NCBI RefSeq assembly: GCF_001039355.2
Contig: NW_019775147.1
Span: 376,255 to 440,254, forward strand
DNA: 64,000 nucleotides
Direction of reading: 5' to 3'
DNA from: Lingula anatina
Lineage: Eukaryota; Brachiopoda; Lingulata; Lingulida; Lingulidae
The notes under the pieces are model-generated. The model was not told the origin of the DNA. It searched no databases and worked only from the letters and a program-made list of their open reading frames with translations. Below, piece after piece: positions 27,401 through 34,700 of this stretch. The first letter of the stretch is position 1, and each line of letters opens with the position of its first letter. Made by a program: the position numbers and the translations under genes.

Positions 27401-27928
27401 TTACATCAAGTAAGTACATGTATCAGGAACCAACATTTTGGAAAATTTCTTTTGTTCAAAGTTGATGTTGGGATGCATCTAAGCATAAAGGTCATGTGCT
27501 GCTTCTTTCTTATTTATTCATTTATTTTTAATTCTCATTTGAATGGTGTGTACTTGTGATCAAAAATAAGTATTTGTAATATAAAATGGCCAGTAGTCTG
27601 TTTAGCATTTAAGGTCGCATGGACTAACAGTGGACTAACAGATGCTCAGATCAAATATGGCCAACCCCGTGGGGAATATATTTAGTGTTAAATCTGGAAT
27701 GAAACAGCAGTTTTTTTAATGGCTCGCCATATTTTATATGTGGATCTGTTAGTCTACTGTTCTGAATGTGGCCTAAATCAGTCCCTTATTGGATTTTTTT
27801 TTTTTTTTTACTTTTTTCCCAGTCACGTAACCCAGACCACATCCTGGACCCACCCAGTCTCCAATGTGCAGCACCTCCCAAAGGATGAAGCTGGCACCGC
27901 AAGTCATATAAAAGAGACAAGGACTTAG
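6256..27928 (+). CDS. STXBP4: syntaxin-binding protein 4 (STXBP4/Synip)-like, C-terminal part, 11 exons
   Basis: STXBP4 (Synip) is known in mammals as a cytosolic syntaxin-4 partner that controls insulin-stimulated GLUT4 vesicle docking; it has an N-terminal PDZ, a coiled coil and a C-terminal WW domain. Here the PDZ part lies upstream of the window. The visible coding exons are 6256-6491, 11405-11501, 11849-11970, 13408-13497, 13627-13692, 24239-24403, 24992-25105, 25752-25795, 26027-26169, 27352-27409 and 27823-27928. All have AG/GT borders and matching phases, sum to 1241 bases, and encode 412 residues plus stop. The order is a Ser/Pro-rich linker, a conserved KYLGLEPTPEQQ segment followed by FVQVAREMF, a long charged coiled coil, and a WW domain (LPFGWEEAFTADG...TTSWTHP) about 30 residues from the end. 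Five exons also occur in copy B. The WW domain is key to the family call; orthology is inferred. Confidence 0.85.
6950..7433 (+). mobile_element. Helitron-like non-autonomous element with core repeats, copy A
   Basis: Degenerate repeat units with motifs like ATATACATCCATAGTTAATATTGAACTTGAATAG end in GGTGGTACAGTACC, then a hairpin (GTGGCG-GTAT-TGCTGC in this copy), then CTAG at 7430-7433 followed by T. A 3' hairpin plus CTRR end inserted before T is the Helitron hallmark. Internal repeats resemble HINE/pearl elements of marine animals. The 5' end is not defined. The same element is at the equivalent place in copy B. Confidence 0.5.
8190..8335. mobile_element. MITE remnant (TTGATC/GGAAGATTC family), copy A
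   Basis: Similar to 18060-18285 and distantly to 29066-29225: GGTTGATCCGACTCTGAGGA near one end, then GCAATCACTGTAATCAGCTTAAGTGTCTG and CTCCTTGAG-like motifs. Partial; ends eroded. The two alleles diverge just after it. Confidence 0.4.
8336..8540. mobile_element. truncated CATTCAGAAC-family MITE fused to the LINE end
   Basis: Begins CGCATTCACAAC and contains the family motif CTAAATATGGCGGAC, then a central inverted repeat (CTCTGCCTCTCACACGCCTCC against its complement at about 8515-8538). The right half is missing and the LINE 3' part follows directly. This implies that one element inserted into or replaced the other. Confidence 0.45.
8541..10845 (-). pseudogene. Tx1/L1-type non-LTR retrotransposon, ORF2 remnant
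   Basis: Three reading-frame pieces on the minus strand (10731-10228, 10224-9058, 8823-8541) form the reverse transcriptase half and C-terminus of an L1/Tx1-clade ORF2. Visible are KNGRLPGIDGYTVEFYK, NWRPISLLNVDYKI, GVRQGEPLSPYLF, the catalytic box SYADDTTLIL and, near the end, LQFRINHRIFSTNVYLMKI. The first two pieces are in one frame, split only by a TGA at 10230-10228 where relatives usually have Arg (CGA to TGA is a common CpG decay). The endonuclease and 5' part are missing, and no poly(A) tail is seen. It lies antisense inside a STXBP4 intron, in copy A only. Confidence 0.85.
11151..11309. mobile_element. hAT-like MITE, target duplication TAAAT, copy A
   Basis: CAGGGGCGGATCCAG at the left end and CCACCCCTG at the right end, flanked on both sides by TAAAT. 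Same family as 4138-4305. The 5-base duplication at two independent sites supports the boundaries. Confidence 0.7.
11405..11501 (+). CDS. STXBP4: STXBP4 exon (KYLGLEPTPEQQ), copy A
   Basis: The acceptor TTTCCAG and donor GTAAAT bound 97 bases. It encodes ALKYLGLEPTPEQQYELRRH followed by LHLDSSGCVNYG, and ends with the first base of a Glu codon. The sequence is identical to copy B. Confidence 0.85.
11849..11970 (+). CDS. STXBP4: STXBP4 exon (FVQVAREMF), copy A
   Basis: The acceptor is TTATTCAG and the donor GTCAGT; 122 bases. It completes the split Glu codon and encodes EFVQVAREMFKFQLKDCDMK and a following linker, ending on a codon boundary. The FVQVAR segment is the most family-like part outside the WW domain. 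Confidence 0.85.
13408..13497 (+). CDS. STXBP4: STXBP4 exon (coiled-coil start), copy A
   Basis: Ninety bases after a long T tract and TTTTAG acceptor; donor GTTTGA. It encodes INYSPSVGTEELHHVVEERD then QLRREVEKLK, the start of the coiled coil. Phase 0 at both ends. Confidence 0.85.
13505..13540. repeat. (CTAT)n microsatellite, copy A
   Basis: About six CTAT units just after a STXBP4 donor site; shortened and interrupted in copy B near 21893. Confidence 0.85.
13627..13692 (+). CDS. STXBP4: STXBP4 exon (coiled coil), copy A
   Basis: Sixty-six bases, phase 0 at both ends, acceptor GCTTTAG and donor GTGAGT. It encodes VLLREKEKTCQSAEQELLRL plus RR, continuing the heptad pattern. Copy B has Arg for Lys at the eighth residue. 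Confidence 0.85.
13693..15514. other. intron sequence, copy A
   Basis: No gene seen. It contains ATAA/AAAT runs near 14558-14588 and, at about 15420-15478, a 30-base unit (ATATGTAGTAACAGCAACTG...) present twice in tandem. Copy B at about 23815 has only one unit. Confidence 0.5.
15960..16195 (+). CDS. STXBP4: STXBP4 linker exon, copy B (allelic duplicate)
   Basis: Same 236-base exon as 6256-6491. It needs one incoming base, but the preceding exon in the assembled order (13627-13692) ends on a codon boundary. Splicing the two together would shift frame and reach a stop within this exon. It is therefore an alternative to copy A, not an addition. Confidence 0.8.
16660..17144 (+). mobile_element. 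Helitron-like element, copy B
   Basis: Allelic counterpart of 6950-7433, ending in CTAG at 17141-17144 followed by T, with hairpin GTGGCG-GTAT-TGCCGC. Confidence 0.5.
17534..17702 (+). mobile_element. Helitron-like 3' end inserted only in copy B
   Basis: Copy A reads continuously from GCCCTTTTTT into CACTGTTG. Copy B has about 170 extra bases here (with an N at 17537), ending in GGTGGTACAATATTCGGAGG and a perfect 6-bp hairpin stem GAGGCG/CGCCTC, then CTAG at 17699-17702, followed by the T of the empty site. The rest of the element may be hidden in the N. Confidence 0.55.
18060..18285. mobile_element. MITE remnant, copy B
   Basis: Related to 8190-8335 but extends further, to GAACCCCCTTACAGAGTTGG near 18248-18272, complementary in pattern to its left end. 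Partial inverted-repeat structure; family uncertain. Confidence 0.35.
18411..18585. mobile_element. CATTCAGAAC-family MITE
   Basis: Left end GAGTGCATTCAGAACAGCGG, right end GCGCTGTTCTGAATGTGCTC: inverted termini of about 20 bases. Subterminal TCAAATATGG and CATATTTGATC are also inverted. Only in copy B. Confidence 0.7.
18640..18786 (-). pseudogene. LINE 5' scrap, copy B
   Basis: About 147 bases match the 10640-10790 part of the LINE in copy A (AGGGACTGCCTTGATTGG and neighbours) with about 10 % differences. The rest of the LINE is absent, and an inverted MITE pair begins where the match stops. Confidence 0.7.
18787..19212. mobile_element. two GATCGATC-family MITEs head to head (large palindrome)
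   Basis: The first element (about 18790-18992) runs GATTTTAGATCGATCTATCC to AAATCTTTGGGAATGCAC. The second (about 18993-19212) is the reverse complement of the same family, starting CCCCATTTCCAGAGATTAG. Together they form a palindrome of about 400 bases. Left end truncated against the LINE scrap. Only in copy B. Confidence 0.65.
19533..19695. mobile_element. hAT-like MITE, copy B, right end deleted
   Basis: Allelic to 11151-11309. It starts CAGGGGTGGATCCAG, but the right terminus (CGCCCCTGTAAAT) is missing; the sequence runs from CCTAAATCC straight into flanking TGATAGC. Confidence 0.65.
19781..19877 (+). CDS. STXBP4: STXBP4 KYLGLEPTPEQQ exon, copy B
   Basis: Identical in sequence and splice borders to 11405-11501. 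Confidence 0.8.
20225..20346 (+). CDS. STXBP4: STXBP4 FVQVAREMF exon, copy B
   Basis: Same 122-base exon as 11849-11970, same borders. Confidence 0.8.
21782..21871 (+). CDS. STXBP4: STXBP4 coiled-coil start exon, copy B
   Basis: Same 90-base exon as 13408-13497. Confidence 0.8.
21999..22064 (+). CDS. STXBP4: STXBP4 coiled-coil exon, copy B
   Basis: Same 66-base exon as 13627-13692, with one Lys/Arg change. It joins in phase 0 to the next exon at 24239. Confidence 0.8.
22065..23951. other. intron sequence, copy B end and transition to unique sequence
   Basis: Counterpart of 13693-15514 at roughly 90-95 % identity, with several small indels. Unique sequence resumes at about 23881. No gene seen. 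Confidence 0.5.
23955..24179. mobile_element. Harbinger-like MITE (GATCGATC family), target duplication TTA
   Basis: Begins GACCCCATTTCCATAGATTT and ends AAATCTCTGGGAATGCACCC, imperfect inverted ends. TTA lies directly on both sides (23952-23954 and 24180-24182). A three-base TTA duplication suits PIF/Harbinger-type MITEs. It sits about 60 bases upstream of the exon at 24239. Confidence 0.7.
24239..24403 (+). CDS. STXBP4: STXBP4 exon (main coiled coil)
   Basis: One hundred sixty-five bases, phase 0 at both ends, acceptor TTTCTAG and donor GTATGT. It encodes 55 charged residues beginning EAQGAIHESRNLRSKVHLAE and ending ISDMKTQQSKQL, a typical coiled coil. First exon after the duplicated segment, so it is single copy. 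Confidence 0.88.
24992..25105 (+). CDS. STXBP4: STXBP4 exon (coiled coil)
   Basis: One hundred fourteen bases, phase 0, acceptor GTTTCAG and donor GTAGGT. It encodes ESPIVQKRLAVLSCQLRKAE and the following heptads to HFAE. Confidence 0.88.
25752..25795 (+). CDS. STXBP4: STXBP4 short exon
   Basis: Forty-four bases encoding TVHETLTSGDGIHI and two bases of an Arg codon; acceptor TCTCTCAG, donor GTAGGA. Phases fit both neighbours. Confidence 0.8.
26027..26169 (+). CDS. STXBP4: STXBP4 exon (basic linker before WW)
   Basis: Acceptor GTATTTCAG, donor GTAAGA. It finishes the Arg codon and encodes SESSKGEQARGSKPPGFLAR, a basic stretch, then EAKEVVRAVKAIVEVE. It ends with one base of a Pro codon that opens the WW domain. 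Confidence 0.85.
26821..26845. repeat. poly(A) run in intron
   Basis: Twenty-five A residues; no LINE or SINE body recognised in front of it. Confidence 0.9.
26920..27103. mobile_element. CATTCAGAAC-family MITE in STXBP4 intron
   Basis: Left GAGCGCATTCAGAACTTGGG, right CTGTTCAGAATGCGCTC. Subterminal TCAAATATGG is inverted as CATATTTGATC. About 184 bases, no coding capacity. Confidence 0.7.
27352..27409 (+). CDS. STXBP4: STXBP4 exon (WW domain, first half)
   Basis: Fifty-eight bases encoding PLPFGWEEAFTADGTKYYI plus two bases of Asn. This holds the first signature Trp and the Tyr pair of a WW domain. Donor GTAAGT. Confidence 0.9.
27611..27774. mobile_element. CATTCAGAAC-family MITE in last STXBP4 intron (divergent)
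   Basis: Contains CTAACAGATGC, TCAAATATGGCC and, on the right, GGATCTGTTAG...CTGTTCTGAATGTGGCC. It ends about 45 bases before the acceptor of the last exon, so it supplies sequence near the branch-point region. Confidence 0.55.
27823..27928 (+). CDS. STXBP4: STXBP4 last coding exon (WW second half, stop)
   Basis: Acceptor TTTCCCAG. It encodes NHVTQTTSWTHP, with the second Trp and final Pro of the WW domain, then about 24 further residues ending KETRT and stop TAG at 27926-27928. The TAG is formed across a MITE junction: TA belongs to the target TTA at 27925-27927, and G is the first base of the MITE. Confidence 0.9.
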
Positions 27929-28142
27929 GCTCTATTCCCATAGATTTTAGATCGATCTATCCCCGCGGGGAGTCTCACTAGATTACTTTCAGATAATCCG
28001 ACTTAAATGTCCGTCCCGCCTACTACAAGCTGTAAGTGGGTAATTAACTTTCGTGTGGGCCCGGCTGACAGCTATTTAGCGTGAACCCCCAAGGAGTTAG
28101 GTCGATCTAAAGTAGGTCGATCTAATCTATGGAAATGGGGTG
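27928..28142. mobile_element. GATCGATC-family MITE inserted at the STXBP4 stop codon
   Basis: Starts GGCTCTATTCCCATAGATTT and ends GATCTAATCTATGGAAATGG with GGTG. It is flanked by TTA at 27925-27927 and 28143-28145. The left TTA overlaps the stop codon, so the final base of TAG is the first base of this MITE. Confidence 0.7.
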
Positions 28143-28145
28143 TTA

Positions 28146-28411
28146 GGGTGCATTCAGAACAAGATGATTCGCGGACTAAATATGGCCGACCCACTTAAAA
28201 GCAATGCCCCTAGTCCCTTGATGATCTCCCCGCCTCCACATGCTGCAGGGACCTAGCAATTAAACCATGGAGCCAAGATGTAATCTATTTAGTGGGGTGT
28301 GTGGAGGCAGTGAGACCATCAGGGAATTAAATGGCTTGCTTTTAAGTGGAATCAACCATATTTAGTTGGCTGATCAGTTAGTCCATGGATTATCTGTTCT
28401 GAATATGCCCT
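28146..28411. mobile_element. CATTCAGAAC-family MITE adjacent to the previous one
   Basis: Starts GGGTGCATTCAGAACAAG and ends GTTCTGAATATGCCCT, with long inverted arms (GACTAAATATGGCCGACC against its complement on the right). TTA precedes it (shared with the upstream MITE) and TTA follows at 28412-28414. Both MITEs are in the STXBP4 3' UTR. Confidence 0.7.
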
Positions 28412-29065
28412 TTAAGGTTTTTTTTTTAAATTATATAAACTGATATACATATTTAAGCCCAATACAGTCTATTTTATCCATTGTTTTATATATGACAATC
28501 TCCAGCTCAAACTTATGCAGCAAGATGTTTTGTGAATTAATTGTATTTGAATACAGTTATCATCTCACCAAATCTGCCTGAATCTGGTTCATGTCATAAT
28601 TGTACATTGTCAGGTGAATAGCTGGAGTTAGTGGTAAAGCAGACACACTTGTTTTACTTTTTACCTGGCTTCCATAACTTCCAAGGCTACTGGATGAAAA
28701 GTATTTATAGATACAGCAGTGCATGAAAGCAGGTGGATTTATTTTAATGATAAATGTAAATATTTAAGTCTTGATTTTAAAAACATGATTGCATCCCCAT
28801 CTTCCTGCCTTAGCTGTGGCCTTGTTTCATTCTCTGATATATTTATGTGATTATAATTTGCATACTTTGTAATAAGTTTTAACTTGCTATTAAAATTGTT
28901 TGTTTTAATTTTATCATATATTTTTTGCATTTTGCATCATCTACAATTAATTAACTTGTGAATTTCAGTTAGACACATTTTGAAGAAAATATTTGATAAT
29001 GGGTTTTGAACTTTCTTACATTGTGTTCAAAAGATTAGTTAATGGAAGTGTGAAACGGTATTGAT

Positions 29066-29225
29066 TTAGATGTGGACTCATATATCTACGGGGACTCCTA
29101 CTAAATGCAATCAGCTTACTGAAAATCTGGTGATTATACTAGTATGTTGAGGCGTGTTGATCTGATTGCTTTCAGCAAGTCCCCACGGAGTTGGATCACT
29201 CCACATAGAACTATGGTTTCATTGG
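29066..29225. mobile_element. MITE with ends TGTGGACTCATATATCTACG
   Basis: The left end, read TGTGGACTC...GGGGACTCC...GCAATCAGC, is imperfectly complementary to the right end, TGATTGCTTTCAGCAAGTCC...GGATCACTCCACA. About 160 bases. Related motifs lie at 8190 and 18060. Confidence 0.5.
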
Positions 29226-30218
29226 GAACGGGCCCTTGTTATTTCCTGAATAGAGAACATCACGTGTTGGAGCTATTACGTTATGTTTGGATTTGAAAAG
29301 ATTTTGAAGAAGATAGTATTTTCTTGTTTAAAAAAAAAAATGAGTAAAATCCTGATGAAGTATTTTAAGAGTGTTTGTCTTCATACTTTTTATTATGTAA
29401 TATTCTGTTTAAGAAATAACTTTGAATTTTGAAATACACTCACCAACTATTGATTTTTTCTTGAAACCACATCAGGATGTTATCAGTAACAATAAACTTA
29501 TTGCATCAAGAAACCAAGCATTATTTTATTATTTTTATCTACAATGAATTTTATAACCTGTCTTTTCCTCTTTGTCCTTTGCTAAACAAGATGTTAATAT
29601 CCGGAGGAAAATGCTACAGTCAATGTTATGGTCCTTGAGGTTTTCCTTTGGTTCCTTAAACAATACTAGGCCTTATTATGCCTACACAAATTGAAAAATT
29701 TATTAGCAAAAGCCAAACATGTGCCTTATCATTCACTGCAGTGTGACGAATTAAACAGAGGTGTTGCATATGTCCTGTCAAAATACGTACAGTATACACA
29801 GGAGTATGTTACAGAAAGACGTGTATATTCTACTGATAACTGCAATCCTAAAAAAATGAAACCTTATTCATAATTATTTTAAAAAAGAAAATCAAAATGA
29901 GTTTTGAAGTGCAAAGGACATATTTGAGAGATATGACATAAATTAGAAGATACCATATGTTGATGACAATTTTTTTATTGTGGAACTAGTTATACACAGT
30001 TATATTTAGATAGAGTGTCTAGTAATTTCAAAATTTGTTTATATCAAGATGTTTTGAAAGAATACTTTGCTAAACAAACTGAAACTTTTATGTTTTCATT
30101 CTAAATGTATTTCATCTGCAGACTTCTTACTTTGGCATGATTTGCACTTTGCCACAGGTAACATGTACCTATGTCACAGTATTTTCACGATAATAACGTG
30201 CAATTTTTTTATGTATAG

Positions 30219-30501
30219 CAGTGGCAGATTAAGCGGGGGGGGGGGGGGGGGGGGGGGGGTTGCTGCCATGGGTGGACCTGACCCCACCCCACCCCCCATC
30301 GATTTCTGAAAAAAACGTACCAATGGTCCCCTCTTGAAATTAGAATTTTGACTAGCTGAATCATGAATCCTAGTTCTAAACCGTACCAAACGGCTACGTT
30401 CTCCCTATAAAATACTAAAATACCATGCCAAGGAAGGGGGAGGGGAGGGTTGGCTTCGGATCCGCGGACCCTCACTTCAAATAAACCTTAATCTGCCCCT
30501 G
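30219..30501. mobile_element. hAT-like non-autonomous element with a long G run
   Basis: Left end CAGTGGCAGATTAAG is the near-perfect complement of right end CTTAATCTGCCCCTG. The interior carries a G run of about 25 at 30235-30259. The flanks do not show an exact target duplication, so the insertion is older or the call is less certain. Confidence 0.55.
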
Positions 30502-31522
30502 TATTAATAGGTGCTTATAACATCATTTCAAACAAAATGCACAAATGCAAGACTCGTTGGTAATAAATGATATATATATTTTAGAGCATCAGTAGGCCTA
30601 GGGACTACCGGGTACATATCATTATGTAATTCAGGCACTTCCCAGTAGGCCTACAGTAGTAACTGAATAGACCGCAGCCACCCACTCACCCGTTGCGTCC
30701 ATGCCAAATCTGTCCTCAAGTCCCTCCCTCCCTCCTGCATAAGTTACCTGCATGTATTTGGTGCGTTTGAAATAGAATTTTTTTCGTCTGTAAAAAAGAA
30801 AAAAATGAATTTTAGGCCTACCATGAACTGCAAATTAAGCCACGAACAAAAAAATTATACTTTTATACTTTTTGACAAATATTAACATGCTGTTTAGCAT
30901 TATTTTGCATCTTACATAGAGTTTTATGACCTTTAAAAAATCAAAAGTAAATTTACTTTCTTGGTAGCCATAGGACTATACTTTAATGTAAATTTAATGC
31001 GTATATTATAGTAGACTATGCTGTAGGATGCACATCCCTTCAAAAATATACAAAGTAGGCTACATTAGGTCTACATGTACATGTTTTTCTGCATCTAAAA
31101 CAGGCTTTTCGGGAGTAAATCTTTTAATCGAGTGGGAAAGCACTTCAAATCCATAACATATGGTTGAATTAATTTATTGATCAAACGCTTTCACAAATAT
31201 GGTACAAATTGATCCATGAAACGTATAGACTTAGAAATGCAATAAACGCATTCAACAAGTAACAATATTGCATTATTTGTGTAAACTTGTACGTACGTCA
31301 TTAAAAGTACCAGGATGTATTGAAAGCACATTGCTGCCAAGTGACGGACCAAAGTCCAAAACCATTAAAGTTCTAAAAATGATCAGATTTACTCAATATC
31401 GTATCTCTGTTACGCGTTCGGTATATTCTGTATTTGAAATTTATTCAATTCCTTTTCAGGAGGCTCATAAACGTTTTGATCATCTTGACGGGGGTTAGAG
31501 AGTAAAGCTTATCAGCAATCTG

Positions 31523-31600
31523 ATTGGCTGCCTTTATTCGCATATGGTAATTAGGATAAAAGGAAAACATTGCCCGCTTCTGTGGCACACACGAATCCAC
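31523..31600 (+). promoter_or_regulatory. candidate distal promoter of the PAR-bZIP gene
   Basis: An inverted CCAAT box (ATTGG, 31523-31527) and a TATA-like ATAAAAGG (31556-31563) lie 115 and 80 bases before the distal ATG. This spacing would put transcription start near 31585. Inference from motif spacing only. Confidence 0.35.
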
Positions 31601-31637
31601 GAGACCTGTAAGACGGAATTCACGAAAATATTTCATC

Positions 31638-31719
31638 ATGGCTATGGGTACTACTGGCGTCTCTCTCCGCTCACTCTTGGAGAATCCATCTTTCTTGAGC
31701 GTGTGTGCGCCAGGTGCGG
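31638..31719 (+). CDS. PAR-bZIP distal alternative first coding exon
   Basis: ATG at 31638 (A at -3), encoding [20 protein letters not shown] and SVCAPGA, ending with one base of a Gly codon before a strong donor GGGTAAGTG. The LRSLLENP motif corresponds to the N-terminus of vertebrate HLF, as I recall that family. It is short and has no homology track, so the call rests on motif, phase and donor. Confidence 0.75.
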
Positions 31720-34700
31720 GTAAGTGGGGAAAACGGGGCAAATATTTGCGTCTTACGATGATAAATAGCAAACTGACCAAGGTTAGCGGAATTCAGTGGT
31801 AAACAGACCAGTATCCGAACTTCTTTTACAAAGTTTTAGGAAGGATGCATGGTAGAGGAGAGTATAGGTACAACCACCATCTTGATCGAGAATCATTTTT
31901 TGTCACTTTTAGCTTGAATTTACATTAAACAGATGGTCAGCTGATTGGGGAGGTGTGGTGTTGCGAAACCAGGATCGTGGTCATGGTCAGTGACATTAGC
32001 CCACTGACCACTCCGGCCAAGTCACGTTGTAGTCCGCGTGTGTATTTTGATCAGACTTGGGGGTCAGATTGTAGGTCATCGCTAGCTGATTGCCCCTGTT
32101 TAACGAATGCAGTACTTTGCATGCACTTTTGCATTTTTCCTCCACCATATTAGTGATATCTTTTCTAAATCAGTTTGTGGGGTGATTTTGAGTAATGTCG
32201 ACGTCACCGCTAGTCAAATAATTAGTTTGGCAATTCATTTACTGATTTTAAGATGTTTTTACATGAAACTTTGCCTTCCAAATATGATGAGTGTTGAGGT
32301 TACCCCTTGGGTAAAAATTTGCTGTAATCCCATTGACCAAAGATCTTGATGGTTAATCAGAAAAAGATAAAAAAAATAAGTAAATATTCTAAAATTTAAA
32401 AAATAAGCAAATTTCCAAAATTATTTAATTGAATAGCAGAGCCATTGAAATAAGTCACCACATAACTTTGATAAGTTTTAAAGATTAGAGAGTTAGAGGG
32501 TGGAAGGAATACTGCAGAAGTACCCTTTGTAATGCGGTTTATGGCATCTATCATGAACACATGAATAGTCGAATAAAGCTGAAAAGTATTTTGTAAACTT
32601 ATTGTTACAGTATTAAGGATGTATTATTAAGGAGGCTCTCTCATATTTCAGAAACATAATTTCTGCCCTAGCAATTTGATAAAAATTGTAAAACGAAACC
32701 TAAAACTATGTTTGAAATATGAAAAAAAGGGGGTAATCCAGCACATTTTGGCAGGTTACGTCCTGAATAATGTCACTTTTCACCCAAACCCAATATAGAG
32801 GTGCACTTGATGTCACAGGCATGCTCTTAAAAATATTTAGTACGCAGATTGCAAACTATGTTTGATTATTTTAGGGTACCACATGAAGAAATTTGTAGCA
32901 AAGTTTCACTCTCCTGGAACCAGGAATAATAAAAAATAATTCATCGTCTTACCCCAAAAAGGGACATATATTACTGTCACAAATGCAAAATGTCCAACTG
33001 TGAAATGTTTTAGTCACTTTGAAAATTCAGTCATTATTGGATTTGGTCTTTGATTTATCTCCTATAAGTATAACATTGTAAAAAATTATAATTTTCTGTA
33101 TAGAACAATTAATTGTCTTTGAGCAAGTAAAGTTTGCTTAACACTGAATCTTAAAAAAAAAAAACGGAGAAATACACCCTACTGACAGTACAATAAACAT
33201 TAAGTATATTATTTTTCCCCTCATGCTCCTAATATTATGTCAGAAATGTCAAACGATCATGGAATCACAATATATTTTTCCATCAGCAAAAGAAAACATT
33301 GTTTTCTCTTTTACCAAGTACTTCAACAAAATGAAACATTTTGACATTTTTTCTAGGGAACATAAGTTACCTAGAATTAGCCATGATGCAAAGCCCCAAA
33401 AACATCCTTACGTCATGTCTAATTTACCGTAAATGACCCACTACAAAATATATCGGAATGTAGTATAAAGATTAAAATTAGACTCGGAACATAAATTACT
33501 GTACATTTGTGGAACATAAGTTACCATTAAGGGCTCCTTGCGTAATGTAAAAGACATGGTAAAAATGAAAATTTGAATTTAAATTGAGGAAAAAAAATCT
33601 GCCCTAGGGATTTCAAATTTCAACCTGATGTGGACATATGTTATAGTTCTTAAATATTGATTTTTGTCTTGATTTCAATGCTGTTTGCAGTTATGCTGCC
33701 AGGTGCCTTGGATTTTTAAAATTTGATTTTCTTCAGCAAAGTTTTACTGCAGAATTTAAATAATAAGTCTATTGATACAATCACAAAGAAATATTATAAT
33801 AAACACTGTATTGTGGAAATAAAAAACAAGGGGTTACTTTTGAATGATATGATTAAATGCTATGCTTGGCAAATACTTCAGTATGGTGTTGTACACTTGT
33901 GCTTATAGGTAGTTCCACACTAAAAATGTCACCAAAATTATACATCTTCTAAGCAATCATATCTCTTAAAGTAGAAAAATTAATATAATAAAGTTATGGT
34001 GCTCCTTTTGGTAATAATTTTGAACAAAGTTTCATTTTACATTTATAACAGTTATCAGTGAAATACACATCTGAGACTCGGAGACTTCTCGGTGCTGCTA
34101 TCTTTTCTCTCAGGATTCCTGCACTGTGCAATTGTAAATTGCAGGATTTTGTACAGTAACATTTTCAAATCAACAAAAAAACTTGTAAGCAAGAGGGAAC
34201 TACTTATATAACTGATACAAAGAGAAGAGAAATAATCTCAGCAGATGAGTCACAGGGTCAATAACTTTCAAAAATGATTAGAAATATAGAAATAAATGCT
34301 GTAGCCTATCATAGAACATATGCTCCTGCAGAGTATAAGTACATGACAACTTAAATAAAAATCATCACATGGAACCTCTTACTAGTAGTTATATGGCAAG
34401 CCTTGACGAATATTCTGAGTAAGATTAAGTTGAAAATTTAGTGCACACACCCCCCCCCCCCCACACACACACAAATTGGCATTTATAAATGAGTTGCCAG
34501 TGGGCACTTACATCGTAAAAGTTAAACTATTCTGCGTAAAACGCAACAAGTAATTGATATTCTAATTGCCCTTCTAGTATAATTATAACAAGGTTGAGTT
34601 ACACATTTTATTGCATTATAAAGTTAAATGCTTAGTTGTTATCCTGAGGAATTACTCATGTGTGAAAACAAATCTGTGTAGGTTGCAAAAATGCAAATAT

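Larger units (their letters stand above)
28415..31500. other. STXBP4 3' flank and intergenic region to the PAR-bZIP gene
   Basis: No further exon seen. AATAAA-like signals occur (for example near 29490), but none can be assigned. It contains a MITE remnant at 29066-29225, a hAT-like element at 30219-30501 and an 8-base PAR-bZIP-type site TTATGTAA at 30622-30629. Confidence 0.5.

Noticed and set aside
30067-30475. Gly- or Pro-rich open frames
   Set aside because: Caused by the G run inside the hAT-like element.
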